A stretch of 64,000 nucleotides of DNA from Microvirga puerhi (GCF_020089865.1 NZ_JAIRBM010000013.1:1-64000), one strand, 5' to 3'. Counted from the stretch's first letter, positions 1-9,694 are shown. Notes: generated by a model from the sequence alone, not told the origin. Program-made: numbers and translations.

Positions 1-934
1 TATCGCCGCTGTGGTTGACGGTGTAGGTGTCGTTGCCGGCGAGGCCCTTCATGACATCACCGCCGGTGGTGCCCTTGAGGGTGTCGTTGCCGCTGGTGCC
101 GACGATGTCGCCCGGCGTCGGGGTTGGGGTTGGCGTGGGTGTCGGATCCGGGGTCGGGGTGGGCGTTGAGCCGCCGGCATAGCTGTCGGGGGCCTTGTCG
201 GGAGAGAGGCCGGTGGCGATTTCCGTGTTGTTGATCATGGTCGGCATATGACCCTGGCTGTCGGCGCGGATATACTCGTAGCCGTAGTAGCCTTTGGGAA
301 CGTAGTTGTTCGCCCAAGTCACGTTGGTGATCGGCGAGTTGGTGTAGGTGCCGAGGTTGTAGATCGGGTAATTTCCGGGCGACGACAGGTAGTTGTCGTG
401 GATGTTGACCTTGTCGACGGCGCCGAAGGTATTGGCGACGAACACGGCGGAGACGCCGTTCGGCGAACCGTCGTTGATGATGGTGTTGTGCACGACCTCG
501 ACATTGGAATTGCCGCCGAAGATCTGAATGCCGTCGAAGTGACCCCCCTCGCTGTTGAGGAAGTTATGAATGTAGTTGCCTTCGATCTTGGTGGCGACGT
601 TGCCCTCGACGTTGATGCCGTTCTCGCAGCCGTGGATGTTGTTGTTGAGGAAAGTGCCGGCGCCGCCGATGCCGTTGAGCACCTGGCCCGTACCATCGAT
701 GTCGCAATTCTTGACCGTCACGCCCTTGAGGCCCTGGTCGATGCGCACGCCATAATAGTCGCTCGAGGTGATCTTGCAGTTCTGGATGGTGACGTTCTCG
801 GCCCGGACCCAGATCTGACCATGAACATCAAGGTTGCTGAGAACCGTGCCGGCCTTGGTGACGACGATATCGCCGGACGCCGTCAGCGTCACGCCAGCTG
901 GAAGTCCTGTCGTCGATGCAGTTGGAAAAGTCAT
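1..934 (-). CDS. Secreted right-handed beta-helix protein with RTX repeats (3' end outside window)
   Basis: The frame is open from an ATG at 934 to the left edge, so the C-terminus is missing. There is no N-terminal signal peptide, and the first ~240 residues are rich in V/I-T-I-x-N-C/N steps (for example VTIQNCKIT) typical of pectate-lyase-like parallel beta-helix repeats. A linker of alternating Thr-Pro (bases ~115-175) follows, then glycine/aspartate repeats such as GTSGNDTLKGTTGG and GLAGNDTYTV that match hemolysin-type calcium-binding (RTX) nonapeptides. Absence of a Sec signal plus C-terminal RTX repeats is the usual mark of type I secretion. A polysaccharide lyase, epimerase or adhesin role is possible, but no catalytic residue can be assigned from what is visible. 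Confidence 0.8.
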   Translation of the reverse strand, partial: MTFPTASTTGLPAGVTLTASGDIVVTKAGTVLSNLDVHGQIWVRAENVTIQNCKITSSDYYGVRIDQGLKGVTVKNCDIDGTGQVLNGIGGAGTFLNNNIHGCENGINVEGNVATKIEGNYIHNFLNSEGGHFDGIQIFGGNSNVEVVHNTIINDGSPNGVSAVFVANTFGAVDKVNIHDNYLSSPGNYPIYNLGTYTNSPITNVTWANNYVPKGYYGYEYIRADSQGHMPTMINNTEIATGLSPDKAPDSYAGGSTPTPTPDPTPTPTPTPTPGDIVGTSGNDTLKGTTGGDVMKGLAGNDTYTVNHSGD

Positions 935-1829
935 GATGAATACCTGCCCTAGTGAGTTCAAAAAAACCGATTGAAGGTGAAACGGCTCGGGTGAGAGAAG
1001 CCGCCAGACGAGCCATGGCTGTCGGCCTTACGCGGAGCCCGATCGGGAAATGGACCTGCCTGCAGCATTCGATGAAGCAAACGAAGCCGAGGCTCCGGAG
1101 CCGTGCATCACGCAACAGCCGGTTCTCCAAGGCCTTCTCAGCACCTTGGATGTCCATTCCAAGAGTTGGACTTACTGAAACTTTGTCGATGAGTGTGCGG
1201 ATGACGGCTGAGTGCTTCGCAAAACCAAAGTCTTGGCGATAGCCGATCCGTTAGGTGAAGGCCGCAGGTCGATAGTCTAACGATAAGGAACTAAGGATCG
1301 TTGGCCATGACGACTGTCAATGAATGATATCGTGCTCCTTAATGAATATCGTGAGTATGAACTTTGGCGCCCCCGTTCGCATGAGTGATGCGCTCGAGAA
1401 TATCAACGCCACTTAAATATTTGCTTTAGTAAAGCCCCGTGTGAGTAGTTTATATTGCCTATATAAACGTATAGTTCTATTGAAGCTGATTGGTATCAAG
1501 TACACTTGACTCGATTACACATTGCTGGCGGCGACAGTCTTGTGAAATCCGGACACATGCTTGGTATGGGGCGCCATTTTGCGGCCCTTGCCCTAATGCC
1601 AAGCTCTCACGGCAGTGGCTTTGAGAGGATAGTTGAGCAAATGCTATATGAATAAATAGTATAGATTTTCAGCCCGTTATCGGTGTCTGGCTGCGTAACG
1701 CGCACTCACCGATTGATCGGGAGAACAAGCCACCGGAACTGATCCGGGATCGCGAGAGGGTGAACGTTCAAGCAGCTTGGATATTGCCAATAGCCGTGAG
1801 GGATGAAACTTTAATGCCTCCCAGAGCGC
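935..1829. other. Long intergenic region, AT-rich centre, no convincing gene
   Basis: This is about 0.9 kb without a supported gene. The middle (about 1320-1740) is clearly more AT-rich than the surroundings, which suits promoter DNA or old acquired sequence. Short palindromes are visible: GCTTTAGTAAAGC at 1423-1435 and CAAGTACACTTG at 1497-1508. Open frames at 952-1242 (+) and 828-1157 (-) have arginine/serine-rich compositions typical of non-coding high-GC frames, and I do not call them. Confidence 0.5.
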
Positions 1830-2612
1830 ATGAGAAACAGGCCGGCAGAGACCATGACCGCATTGACGGCGACATTCCCTCTTGTAGAGTTTGCTGCTCG
1901 CAACAACGCTCTATGGTGTGATGCCGTTTGCAAGGCTCATGGTCGCCCTGGGGAGTTCCAGGGCGGGCTCTGGCTGAATCGCCTTGGCACCCCACGTTTC
2001 TATCCCGATGCGGTAACGACGGCAGGTCCTGACGCATCCCAACAGCAATTGGCAGCGATATCTGCCCTGATTGAAGCTCCACACACTGGGCCTTGGGCCG
2101 TGAAGGACAGCTTCTCATGCCTTGGCCTCGGTTCGTTCGGATTTCAATCGCTGTTCGAAGCAGAGTGGATCGGCCTTAACCCATCGACGCTGGAGATCGG
2201 TGCTCTTCCGGCAGATTGTTCTTTGTTCGAAATCCGTAAGGTATCGGAGTTGGCGACTTGGGAAAGCGCCTGGAGAGGGGATGACGATCAGACGGCGACG
2301 GGGCCTGACGAGCGGACCTTTCCGGAATCCCTCTTGGCGCATCACGAAATCCATTTCATCGCCATCAGGCGCGATGATCGGATTATCGGTGGTGGCATCT
2401 TGAGTTTGGGGGGAGAGGTGGTCGGGCTCTCCAATGTCTTTGCCTCGGGCGTCGATCCCGAGATCATTTGGAAGGGCCTCGTGAAGCGAGCCGTTGACAC
2501 TTTTCCGGGGATGACATTGGTCGGTTATGAAAGTGAGCGCAATCTTGCCCCTGCTCTCCGATCGGGCTTCCAAACGCTTGGGCCGCTCAGAGTGTGGCTA
2601 TCCGCATGTTGA
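1830..2612 (+). CDS. GNAT-like acetyltransferase family protein (hypothetical)
   Basis: A 260-residue soluble protein. The C-terminal half resembles a GNAT fold: a strand IHFIAIRRDDRIIGGGIL at about 175-192, a segment VVGLSNVFA, then a helix and the strand MTLVGYESE. The N-terminal half (FAARNNALWCDAVCKAHG) is a cap region I do not recognise. No classic R/Q-x-x-G-x-G/A acetyl-CoA loop is obvious, so enzymatic activity is uncertain. An in-frame ATG at 1854 is an alternative start; neither site has a strong ribosome-binding site. It stands alone, with a long AT-rich region upstream and a convergent phosphatase gene downstream. Confidence 0.6.
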   Translation: MRNRPAETMTALTATFPLVEFAARNNALWCDAVCKAHGRPGEFQGGLWLNRLGTPRFYPDAVTTAGPDASQQQLAAISALIEAPHTGPWAVKDSFSCLGLGSFGFQSLFEAEWIGLNPSTLEIGALPADCSLFEIRKVSELATWESAWRGDDDQTATGPDERTFPESLLAHHEIHFIAIRRDDRIIGGGILSLGGEVVGLSNVFASGVDPEIIWKGLVKRAVDTFPGMTLVGYESERNLAPALRSGFQTLGPLRVWLSAC

Positions 2613-2724
2613 GGCTCGCTGCCCTTCCGGGGGCTAAGGCAATACACTCCTCGAAGATCTCTCAGTGGGGTGAATTCAGTTCGCCGTCAAAATGGGGGGC
2701 GCGAAGATAGGAGGTTGTTCCACG

Positions 2725-3381
2725 TCACTCTGCCTGCAGGAATTCCTGCGGCGAGCCCGTGCCATCCTCAAAAATACCTGCCGTCAGGACGCCGCCGAAA
2801 ACAGCAGCCGTATCGAGATTGGTGCGATGGGGCCATGTTTCGGGCGTCGTTGTCGCCAACGGCGTGTGACCATGCACCACATGCTTTCCGAAGTCGTAAG
2901 GAACGTCGAGAAAAGGCTCACGGATCCAGAGCTTGTCCATGTCTGTCTGCCTGTCCATTGCGCGCCCCGGTATCAGGCCCGCATGGACGAAATATCGCCA
3001 TTCGTCTTCATAGAAAGTCGGAAGGGATCGCAGCCACGCCAGCACATCGGGCGGGAGATCGCGCGGGTGGCCAAGACCGTACGAGGCAAGGGTCGCGTTG
3101 CCGCCGTTCATCAGCCATTGAAGCAGGAACGAAGGATCCTCGACGGCATCGAGCAGCATCGCTTCGTGATTGCCCATCAGACAGACGGTTCTGTCCGGTG
3201 CCTTCGCCGCTTCGGCACGAACCGTAGCGACAACTGCAGCGCTGTCGGGACCACGATCGATGTAATCGCCAAGGAAGACTATTCGATGTGGGCGATCGCC
3301 CGCATGTTTCCGAATCTTTTCCAGCAGTTGCTCGAGAAGATCGTGCCGTCCGTGGATGTCGCCGATGGCATAGGTCAGCAT
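2725..3381 (-). CDS. PPP-type serine/threonine protein phosphatase / ApaH-like metallophosphoesterase
   Basis: A 218-residue phosphoesterase. All signature motifs of the PPP superfamily are present in order: GDIHG (residues 7-11), GDYIDRG (about 36-42), GNHE (about 69-72), and the later metal-binding histidines in YFVHAG and VVHGHTP. They bind two metal ions and hydrolyse phosphate esters, either phosphoprotein or diadenosine tetraphosphate. The small size and lack of extra domains match bacterial PrpA/PrpB-like phosphatases. I chose the ATG at 3381 because the protein begins directly with the first strand (MLTYAIGDIHG). The frame stays open further upstream, but that part shadows the transpeptidase gene. 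It lies downstream of, and may be co-transcribed with, the L,D-transpeptidase. Confidence 0.85.
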   Translation of the reverse strand: MLTYAIGDIHGRHDLLEQLLEKIRKHAGDRPHRIVFLGDYIDRGPDSAAVVATVRAEAAKAPDRTVCLMGNHEAMLLDAVEDPSFLLQWLMNGGNATLASYGLGHPRDLPPDVLAWLRSLPTFYEDEWRYFVHAGLIPGRAMDRQTDMDKLWIREPFLDVPYDFGKHVVHGHTPLATTTPETWPHRTNLDTAAVFGGVLTAGIFEDGTGSPQEFLQAE

Positions 3382-3454
3382 AAGTCTGATGTAGGGGAGT
3401 GTCCACATTCCTGAAAGGAGGCGGACACTCTCAGGTCGCATCAGGCCGATGCGT

Positions 3455-4207
3455 TCAGAAGCTCTCGATCTCGATCGGGTTGCCGGAGACCCGCATTCCG
3501 TCTTCCGGTTCGCTCGGCCGTCCGCGGTTGATGACCACGACGGGCGTGCCGGTCGGCACACGGCTGAAGAGATCGATGATATCCTGGTTGAACATGCGGA
3601 TGCATCCGCTGGAAACGGATTCTCCGATCGACCAGGGTTCCGACGTGCCGTGAATCCGGTACAAGGTGTCCTGGCCGTTCTTATAGAGATACAGCGCGCG
3701 AGCGCCGAGCGGATTGCCGAGACCGGCAGGCATGCCACCGGCCCAGGGGCGGTTGCGCTCTGGTTCGCGCCGGATCATGTCCGCCGTCGGCGTCCAGCGC
3801 GGCCAGGAAGCCTTGCGGCCCACCTGCGCGCGACCGGCCCAGGCCCGTCCCTCCTTGCCGACGCCGATGCCGTAGCGCATGGCGCGGCCATTCTCCCGAA
3901 CGAGATAGAGATAACGGTTGTCGGTATCCACCACGATGGTGCCCGGCTGCTCGGCACCGTTATAGGCCACCTCGCGCCTCAGGAAGCGGGGATCGACCTC
4001 GGAGATGTCCGTTGCGGGGATGGAGAACTGCTCGTCCGGCATCGGTCCGTACATCGCCATGTAAGCCGGATCGATTGCGCGGGCGACAGGTTGCTGAGGC
4101 TGCTGGGTAGACACGCATCCGGCCATCACGAGCGGCAGGAGGAGGATGCTAAGACGCGGTAGAAGACGCCGAAGAGATCGGCTTGAGATCAGGTCTGCGA
4201 CAAACAT
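3455..4207 (-). CDS. L,D-transpeptidase (ErfK/YbiS/YcfS/YnhG family) lipoprotein
   Basis: A 250-residue envelope enzyme that cross-links peptidoglycan stem peptides or attaches proteins to them. The N-terminus is basic followed by a hydrophobic stretch ending in the lipobox LVMAGC (Cys about residue 31), so it is probably lipidated. The YkuD domain covers about 85-250, starting with a strand-rich IVVDTDNRYLYLV segment. The catalytic signature HGT...SSGCIRMFNQDIIDLF at about 193-215 includes the essential His and Cys. A tail rich in Arg/Pro/Glu follows. Alphaproteobacteria carry many paralogues of this family, so substrate choice (3-3 cross-link or protein anchoring) cannot be told from sequence. 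Confidence 0.9.
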   Translation of the reverse strand: MFVADLISSRSLRRLLPRLSILLLPLVMAGCVSTQQPQQPVARAIDPAYMAMYGPMPDEQFSIPATDISEVDPRFLRREVAYNGAEQPGTIVVDTDNRYLYLVRENGRAMRYGIGVGKEGRAWAGRAQVGRKASWPRWTPTADMIRREPERNRPWAGGMPAGLGNPLGARALYLYKNGQDTLYRIHGTSEPWSIGESVSSGCIRMFNQDIIDLFSRVPTGTPVVVINRGRPSEPEDGMRVSGNPIEIESF

Positions 4208-4436
4208 CAGTAGAGACTCGTCGTTTCTTGGTTTTGAACTTGCACTTGCTCAACGGCACATAGAGCGAGAGCGCTGAAGAAAAGGTTCAATTCCCGCGCA
4301 TGGCCGGAAGGTGGATGCCATGCGGCCAAAATGTGGCGACGACGACGTGTGATACTAAGGACACAGATGCGATGGGTGAGAGGCTTGTTTTTCCTTTAGC
4401 GACAAGGCTTTGCGATGGGCAGGGGATCCGTCGCGA

Positions 4437-4910
4437 TCATGCCCCGGATTTCGTTCTGCCCCGCTGCGGCGTCAGAGGCAGGCCGAATTTTGTCTCGCGC
4501 TTCGCGCAATTGTGAAGATCGTCCTCGCTCGCGAGCTCGTCGAGGATCGGGCATTCGGGACGTCCGTCGCCGTGACAATGCTGGGCGAGATGTTTCAGAG
4601 TCTCGGTCATGGAGCGCAATTCCGTAATCTTGCGCTCCAGCGCCTCGATGTGGCCGAGGGCGATGTGCTTCACATCGGTGCTGGCACGGCTGCGGTCCTG
4701 CCACAGGGATACGAGCTCTCCGATCTGCTCGACGGAGAAGCCGAGGTCGCGCGCTCGGCGGATGAAACGCAACGTATGCACGTCGGTCTCCGAATAGACG
4801 CGATAGCCCGCTTCCGTCCGCACCGTCTTCGGGATCAATCCGATGGATTCGTAGTAGCGGATCATTTTTGCGGAAACGCCCGAGCGTTCTGCGGCCTGTC
4901 CGATATTCAT
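4437..4910 (-). CDS. cueR: Cu(I)-responsive MerR-family regulator CueR/HmrR
   Basis: A 157-residue MerR-type activator. The N-terminal winged helix-turn-helix ([21 protein letters not shown]) is followed by a long dimerisation helix. The metal loop [12 protein letters not shown] has cysteines at 112 and 120, the same positions as the Cu(I) ligands of E. coli CueR. It would bind the dyad in the promoter upstream of copA and activate it by twisting the over-long spacer when Cu(I) binds. Its start codon overlaps the copA stop by 4 bases, so it is the second gene of a copA-cueR operon and thus probably autoregulated. A C-terminal tail of about 30 basic/polar residues after the metal loop is a little longer than in the enterobacterial protein. 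Confidence 0.93.
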   Translation of the reverse strand: MNIGQAAERSGVSAKMIRYYESIGLIPKTVRTEAGYRVYSETDVHTLRFIRRARDLGFSVEQIGELVSLWQDRSRASTDVKHIALGHIEALERKITELRSMTETLKHLAQHCHGDGRPECPILDELASEDDLHNCAKRETKFGLPLTPQRGRTKSGA

Positions 4911-7435
4911 GCGGCTTCTCCTGCGATTGACTGGGCCTGCGCACTCTGTCCATTGTCGTCGAAGGCCGGTCGAACCCAGCGCAGCCGCAGAGCATTGCCG
5001 ACGACGAAGACGCTCGATAGCGCCATCGCAGCGGCGGCGATCATGGGCGACAACGATAACCCGTTGACGGGATAGAGAGCCCCGGCAGCGACGGGAATGA
5101 GAATCGCGTTGTAGGCGAAGGCCCAGAACAAGTTCTCTCTGATGTTGCGGATCGTCGCCTGCGACAGGGCCACCGCATTCACGATGCCGCGCAGGTCGCC
5201 GGACATGAGCACCACGTCGGCGCTTTCGATGGCGATATCCGTGCCGGTTCCGATGGCCAGACCCACATCCGCATCTGCGAGGGCGAGAGCGTCGTTGATG
5301 CCGTCACCCACGAAGGCGACCTTGCCATGCTGCGCGCGAAGGCGCCGGATGGATTCCACCTTCTGGCCGGGAAGAACTTCCGAGACGACCTCGTCAATGC
5401 CGACCTGACGCGCGATGGCCTCGGCGGTGTGACGGTTGTCACCGGTGATCATAGCGACCTTCAGGTTCAACCGATGCAGCGCCGCGATGGCCGAGCGCGT
5501 CGTCGGCTTGATCGGGTCCGCCACGGCGATGATCGCCGCAAGTTGGCCGTCGACTGCCGCGTAGAGCGGGGACTTGCCTTCGCTTCCGAGGCGCCCAGCG
5601 ACGTCCGCGAAATGCTCGACGGTCAATCCGAGTTTGCCCATGAAGCGATCAGCGCCGATCTCGACCTTCCTGCCGTCAACAAAAGCTGCCACGCCGAAGC
5701 CGGGTATTGCTTCGAACTGCCGAGGCTCCGGCCATGCCAAGTCGCGATGGCGCGCGGTTTCGACGATGGCCCCCGCAATCGGATGCTCCGACCGGCCTTC
5801 GACCGATGCGACGAGGCGCAGGACCTCGCCCTTGGAAAAGCCCGGAGCGACCATGAAGTCGGTCAGGGTGGGTTTGCCGAGCGTCAGCGTTCCGGTCTTG
5901 TCGAAGGCAACGACCTTGATGTCCTTCAGGCCTTGGAGCGCCTCGCCCTGGCGGAAGAGCACGCCGAGCTCGGCGGCGCGGCCGGTTCCGACCATGATCG
6001 AGGTCGGGGTCGCAAGTCCCATGGCACAGGGGCAGGCGATGATCAGCACGGCGACGGCATTCACCAGCGCAAAGGAGAGAGCCGGATCGGGGCCCGCCCA
6101 AAGCCAGACGGCGAATGTGATGAGGGCCGCCGCCATCACAGCCGGGACGAACCAGCCGGTGACACGATCCACGATCTGCTGGATCGGCAGCTTGGACCCT
6201 TGCGCCTCCTCGACCATGCGGATGATCTGGGCGAGCACCGTATCGGCGCCGATCCTGGTGGCGAGGAACGTGAAGCTTCCCGTCTTGTTGATCGTGCCGC
6301 CCACGACCGTTGCGCCTTTGGCCTTCTGCACCGGGAGAGGTTCGCCGGTGATCATGGACTCGTCCACATAGGACGATCCTTCCGTGACTTCCCCGTCGAC
6401 CGGGATCCGCTCGCCCGGGCGGACCTGGACCACATCGCCGGCCCGGACCTCCGCCAGAGGCACCTCCATGGCCGTGCCGTCGCGAACGACGCGCGCCGTC
6501 TTGGCCTGAAGACCCATCAGCCGCCTGATCGCATCCGATGTCCGACCCTTCGCGCGGGCCTCCAGAAAACGCCCCAGGAGGATCAATGTCACGATGACGG
6601 CCGCGGCTTCATAATAGACGTTCCAGGCATCGTCCGGTAGGAGATCGGGCAGGAAGGTCGCGACCAGGGAGTAGCCGTAGGCGGCACTCGTGCCGAGCAC
6701 CACGAGGGAATCCATGTTTGGCGCGAGGCGGAGAAGGGCAGGGATCCCCTTTCTGAAGAAGCGAAGGCCAGACCCGAAGAGAACGACGGTCGTCAGGACG
6801 AATTCGAGATACAGGGTCTCCTGATGGCCGATCGTCTCGAAGATCCATTCGTGGACGCCGGGAATGAAATGCGACCCCATTTCGATCAGGAAAACCGGCA
6901 GAGTCAGGATGAGCGCGAGAAGCAGCGATCGGTGGAGGGCGGCATTCTCGGCCGCCCTGGCGGCCGCATCCCGGTCGGTATCCCGCTCTGCGTTGTCGAT
7001 GGGCCGCGCCTCGTAGCCCGTGGCGGCAACCGCCGAGGCAAGACGGTCTGACATGCTTGCGTCGCCAAGATAGCGGATGGTGGCACGGCCCGTCGCGAGA
7101 TTGACGTTTGCTTCCAGGACGCCCGGAACGCGCCGGAGCGCTTTTTCCACGCGCCCGACGCAGGAAGCACAGGTCATGCCTTCGATCGCCAGCTCGACCT
7201 TGCCCGTGCGGGCCTCGTACCCGGCATTCCTGATCGCCTCTATGACGCGCTCGGGAGCGGCATGGGCCGGATCGAGGGAGACCCGGGCCCGTTCCGTCGC
7301 CAGATTAACGCTCGCCGAGGTCACGCCCCCGATGGCCCGGATGGCCTTCTCGACACGGCTCACGCAGGAGGCACAGGACATCCCCTCAATGGGGATATCG
7401 ATGCTCGTGTCAGAAGGGGAGAGAGCGTTAGCCAC
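4907..7435 (-). CDS. copA: Cu(I)-translocating P1B-type ATPase CopA
   Basis: An 842-residue inner-membrane copper exporter. It has two N-terminal heavy-metal-associated domains with GMSCASC (Cys 21/24) and GMTCASC (Cys 89/92). Eight predicted membrane segments follow, with the transport motif CPC at 468-470, the actuator TGEP at 363-366, the phosphorylation site DKTGT at 512-516, the nucleotide-binding SEHP near 549-552 and the hinge [10 protein letters not shown] near the end. CPC plus two CxxC HMA domains indicates Cu(I)/Ag(I) specificity (P1B-1). The start is a GTG with AGGAG 7 bases upstream. It is the first gene of the copA-cueR operon, behind the CueR-type promoter at 7466-7498. Confidence 0.96.
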   Translation of the reverse strand: MANALSPSDTSIDIPIEGMSCASCVSRVEKAIRAIGGVTSASVNLATERARVSLDPAHAAPERVIEAIRNAGYEARTGKVELAIEGMTCASCVGRVEKALRRVPGVLEANVNLATGRATIRYLGDASMSDRLASAVAATGYEARPIDNAERDTDRDAAARAAENAALHRSLLLALILTLPVFLIEMGSHFIPGVHEWIFETIGHQETLYLEFVLTTVVLFGSGLRFFRKGIPALLRLAPNMDSLVVLGTSAAYGYSLVATFLPDLLPDDAWNVYYEAAAVIVTLILLGRFLEARAKGRTSDAIRRLMGLQAKTARVVRDGTAMEVPLAEVRAGDVVQVRPGERIPVDGEVTEGSSYVDESMITGEPLPVQKAKGATVVGGTINKTGSFTFLATRIGADTVLAQIIRMVEEAQGSKLPIQQIVDRVTGWFVPAVMAAALITFAVWLWAGPDPALSFALVNAVAVLIIACPCAMGLATPTSIMVGTGRAAELGVLFRQGEALQGLKDIKVVAFDKTGTLTLGKPTLTDFMVAPGFSKGEVLRLVASVEGRSEHPIAGAIVETARHRDLAWPEPRQFEAIPGFGVAAFVDGRKVEIGADRFMGKLGLTVEHFADVAGRLGSEGKSPLYAAVDGQLAAIIAVADPIKPTTRSAIAALHRLNLKVAMITGDNRHTAEAIARQVGIDEVVSEVLPGQKVESIRRLRAQHGKVAFVGDGINDALALADADVGLAIGTGTDIAIESADVVLMSGDLRGIVNAVALSQATIRNIRENLFWAFAYNAILIPVAAGALYPVNGLSLSPMIAAAAMALSSVFVVGNALRLRWVRPAFDDNGQSAQAQSIAGEAA

Positions 7436-7465
7436 GGCGGAACTCCTGATTCAACGTCCTGGCCT

Positions 7466-7498
7466 ATCTTATGGTCCTTCCCATGATGGGAAGGTCAA
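7466..7498 (-). promoter_or_regulatory. CueR-type promoter/operator of copA-cueR
   Basis: Read on the minus strand, a -35 element TTGACC (7498-7493) is followed by a near-perfect dyad CCTTCCCATCATGGGAAGG (7494-7476) and then CATAAGAT. A -10 of CATAAG gives a 19-base spacer, the over-long spacing typical of MerR-family promoters. The dyad closely resembles the E. coli copA operator (ACCTTCC...GGAAGG). It ends about 30 bases from the copA GTG. Confidence 0.9.
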
Positions 7499-7595
7499 GG
7501 GCAGCGGTGAAAGGTTCCCAGCTGGGCGGTCGACATGGGTCGTTCAAGGGGAGTTATGTCGAAGCGTGAAGCTATTTCCGGACGCGCAGGATCGA

Positions 7596-7751
7596 TCAGC
7601 GAACCTGGATCGTCACGGTCGCGATGATGAGCAACACGCTGAGGCCGAATGACAATCCGGCCCAATCCAGAATGCGCGCTAATACATCTTCGCCAGGGCG
7701 TTTGGCATAACGATGCGACATGCGAATCAAGCTTTTGACACGAAGCATCAT
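7596..7751 (-). CDS. Putative small single-span membrane protein (51 aa)
   Basis: This short open frame encodes a basic N-terminus (about residues 1-25, rich in Arg/Lys) and one hydrophobic helix near the C-terminus (LSFGLSVLLIIATVTIQV), with the stop after VR. Such a layout suits a small membrane protein with its N-terminus inside the cell. Two adjacent ATGs (7751 and 7748) could start it. No strong ribosome-binding site is seen, and the start region forms a near-palindrome (CGAAGCAT/CATGCTTCG). I do not recognise a family. It lies in the otherwise empty gap between copA and the phosphodiesterase-fold gene. Confidence 0.4.
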   Translation of the reverse strand: MMLRVKSLIRMSHRYAKRPGEDVLARILDWAGLSFGLSVLLIIATVTIQVR

Positions 7752-8040
7752 GCTTCGCTTTAGGATATTGTTAAGGTAAACGAGCCGGAACCAAAACTCT
7801 CATTTTGGCTAAGGAATGGTATTACCTATCGTTGCATGGGGTGAGAGGACCTGATGTCGCGGGCATCCTAGCCGAACGTTGGGGGCGAACGGGGCTCCGG
7901 AAATTGCCATAATTGGAGGCCGATGCGGAACCTTGGCCTCTGTCCGGTCATTGATCCGACACGGTCACACACTAGCCGATGCCGGACTTCCCATAGCAGA
8001 CGCTTCCATTCCGCCTGCCCCTAACGATCGAGACTGAGCT

Positions 8041-8856
8041 TTGAAGCACGTTGACCAGCCAGGGCGGAACGTCCGAGTTCTCACCTACAACGTCCACCGT
8101 TGGCTTGGAACAGACAGGCAGATTTCGCCAGGGCGGATTGCCGAGGTGATTGCCTCCTGCGAGGCAGACATCGTGGCGCTTCAGGAGGTGCGGGTCGGGA
8201 GGGTGCACAAGGGGCATCCGGATCAGGCCGAGATTCTGGCAAAACATCTCGGAATGGATCTGCATTTCCAGCCGACGATCCGAATGCTCGGAGAGCAATA
8301 TGGGATTGCCGTGCTGACGCGCCATCCGTCGGACATTGTTCGAGCAGGACGCCTACCGAGCCTGGTTTCAGGCCCGTCGTTCGAGAAGCGATGCGCTCTC
8401 TGGGTGGCCGTCGAGATCGACGGGCGTCGCCTCAACGTGGTCAACGCGCATCTGTCCCTTCGTTCCCGCGAGAGGCGAGCGCAGGCCGCTGCGCTGCTGG
8501 GGGAAGAGTGGATGGGGCATCCGGATTGCGCGGATCCGGCTGTGCTGCTTGGCGATTTCAATGCGCCGCCCTATTCGCGATCCTATCGCTTCATCGCGGG
8601 ACACCTGAGGGATGCGCAGCTGGCGAACCAGACAGGGGATCCGCAACCCACCTTCCACACACGGGCACCGGTGCTGCGCCTGGATCATGTCTTCGTCACG
8701 CCCTCAATCGAGGTCATCACCGCTGCTCCCGTCCGCAATGCGCTGACCCGCGTCGCGTCCGATCACTTTCCGCTGCTGACCGAGATGCGGGTCGGGCATC
8801 GACTTCAGGCCGTCTCAGACGCACAGACTCTGGCTTCCGAACAGGAACTCTTGTGA
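8041..8856 (+). CDS. Endonuclease/exonuclease/phosphatase (EEP) superfamily protein
   Basis: A 271-residue DNase I-like fold protein. Motifs in order: LTYNVHRW (about 14-21), the metal-binding glutamate in VALQEVRVG (about 45-53), VVNAHLSLRSRERRAQ (about 132-147), the catalytic LLGDFNAPP (about 168-176), LDHVFVT and the final SDHFPLLTE. These give a Mg-dependent phosphodiesterase, but substrates in this family range from DNA to phospholipids. The start must be the TTG at 8041, because an in-frame stop lies at 8035-8037 and there is no other start before the first motif. The family often neighbours membrane-lipid or cell-surface genes; here a glycosyltransferase lies 0.8 kb downstream. Confidence 0.8.
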   Translation: MKHVDQPGRNVRVLTYNVHRWLGTDRQISPGRIAEVIASCEADIVALQEVRVGRVHKGHPDQAEILAKHLGMDLHFQPTIRMLGEQYGIAVLTRHPSDIVRAGRLPSLVSGPSFEKRCALWVAVEIDGRRLNVVNAHLSLRSRERRAQAAALLGEEWMGHPDCADPAVLLGDFNAPPYSRSYRFIAGHLRDAQLANQTGDPQPTFHTRAPVLRLDHVFVTPSIEVITAAPVRNALTRVASDHFPLLTEMRVGHRLQAVSDAQTLASEQELL

Positions 8857-8982
8857 GAACTTGCAAAGTTGCAAGGTTTTATTGCGGAATGCGTCAAGAG
8901 AATATTGCTACGTTTCATTTGTCATATTAGCTTCCGCCGGTCTCGCTGCATTGGCGAAGATCAATCGCCCGGACGGGAGAAT

Positions 8983-9597
8983 ATGATGAAGCTTTATTAT
9001 TCGTCCGGATCTTGCGCTCTTGCCCCACACATCGTGGCCCTTGAAGCTGGTCTCGAACTTGAGTTGGACAGGGTCAACTTAAGGACAAAAACGACTGAGT
9101 CAGGCTGCGACTTCCTCACCGTAAATCCGAAAGGCTACGTTCCGGCATTGATATTGGACAACGGGGAGGTCCTGACAGAGGCGCCCGTCGTCTTGCAGTT
9201 CCTGGCAGATCTTGCGCCGGCATCCGGCCTATTGCCGCAATCCGGCTCGCCGGAGCGAATCCGGGTTCTCGAATGGCTCTCCTTCATCGCCACCGAGCTG
9301 CACAAGGGGTTCGGGCCTCTCTGGAAACCCGTCTCAGAAGATATTAGGGCGGCGACCCTCTCTCACCTTCACAAGCGCTTTCGCGTCGTGGATATGGCGC
9401 TGGAAGGCCGATCCTACCTGATGGGGGAGAGCTTCACGGTTGCGGATGCCTACGCCTTCACGATCCTGAACTGGTCCCATTTCCATAAGGTGGACCTTTC
9501 GGCACATGCCCATTTGAAAGCCTATATGGCGCGAATTGAGATGCGCCCGCGGGTGAGAAGGGCCATGCACGAAGAGGGCCTTCTCCGAGCCGCGTGA
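8983..9597 (+). CDS. Glutathione S-transferase family protein
   Basis: A 204-residue GST. The N-terminal thioredoxin-like domain (MMKLYYSSGSCALAPHI) has the SGSCA-type active-site loop of beta-class bacterial GSTs, the cis-proline motif GYVPAL at about 51-56, and LTEAPVVLQFL at about 64-74, which contacts the glutathione gamma-glutamate. The C-terminal helical domain carries the conserved FTVADAYAF (N-capping box). The start at 8983 is preceded by GGGAGA (8975-8980); the frame is open further upstream but without a ribosome-binding site. Likely cytosolic detoxification. A second, related GST lies at 45058-45693. Confidence 0.9.
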   Translation: MMKLYYSSGSCALAPHIVALEAGLELELDRVNLRTKTTESGCDFLTVNPKGYVPALILDNGEVLTEAPVVLQFLADLAPASGLLPQSGSPERIRVLEWLSFIATELHKGFGPLWKPVSEDIRAATLSHLHKRFRVVDMALEGRSYLMGESFTVADAYAFTILNWSHFHKVDLSAHAHLKAYMARIEMRPRVRRAMHEEGLLRAA

Positions 9598-9694
9598 CGG
9601 GCGAGCGACGATCCGTGTAGCCGTGAGATGGTCAAAGCCCTTGCAAGCGCGGACATCTGCGGCTAGGCAGCCCGATCATTCGGCGCCTGTTATC

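Noticed and set aside
952..1242. Open frame of 96 codons on the plus strand in the long intergenic region
   Set aside because: Arg/Ser/Lys-rich composition without any domain, no good ribosome-binding site, and overlap with the promoter region of the beta-helix gene.
5327..6640. 437-codon open frame on the plus strand opposite copA
   Set aside because: Mirror frame of a strongly coding gene in high-GC DNA; Arg/Asp/His-rich product without domains.
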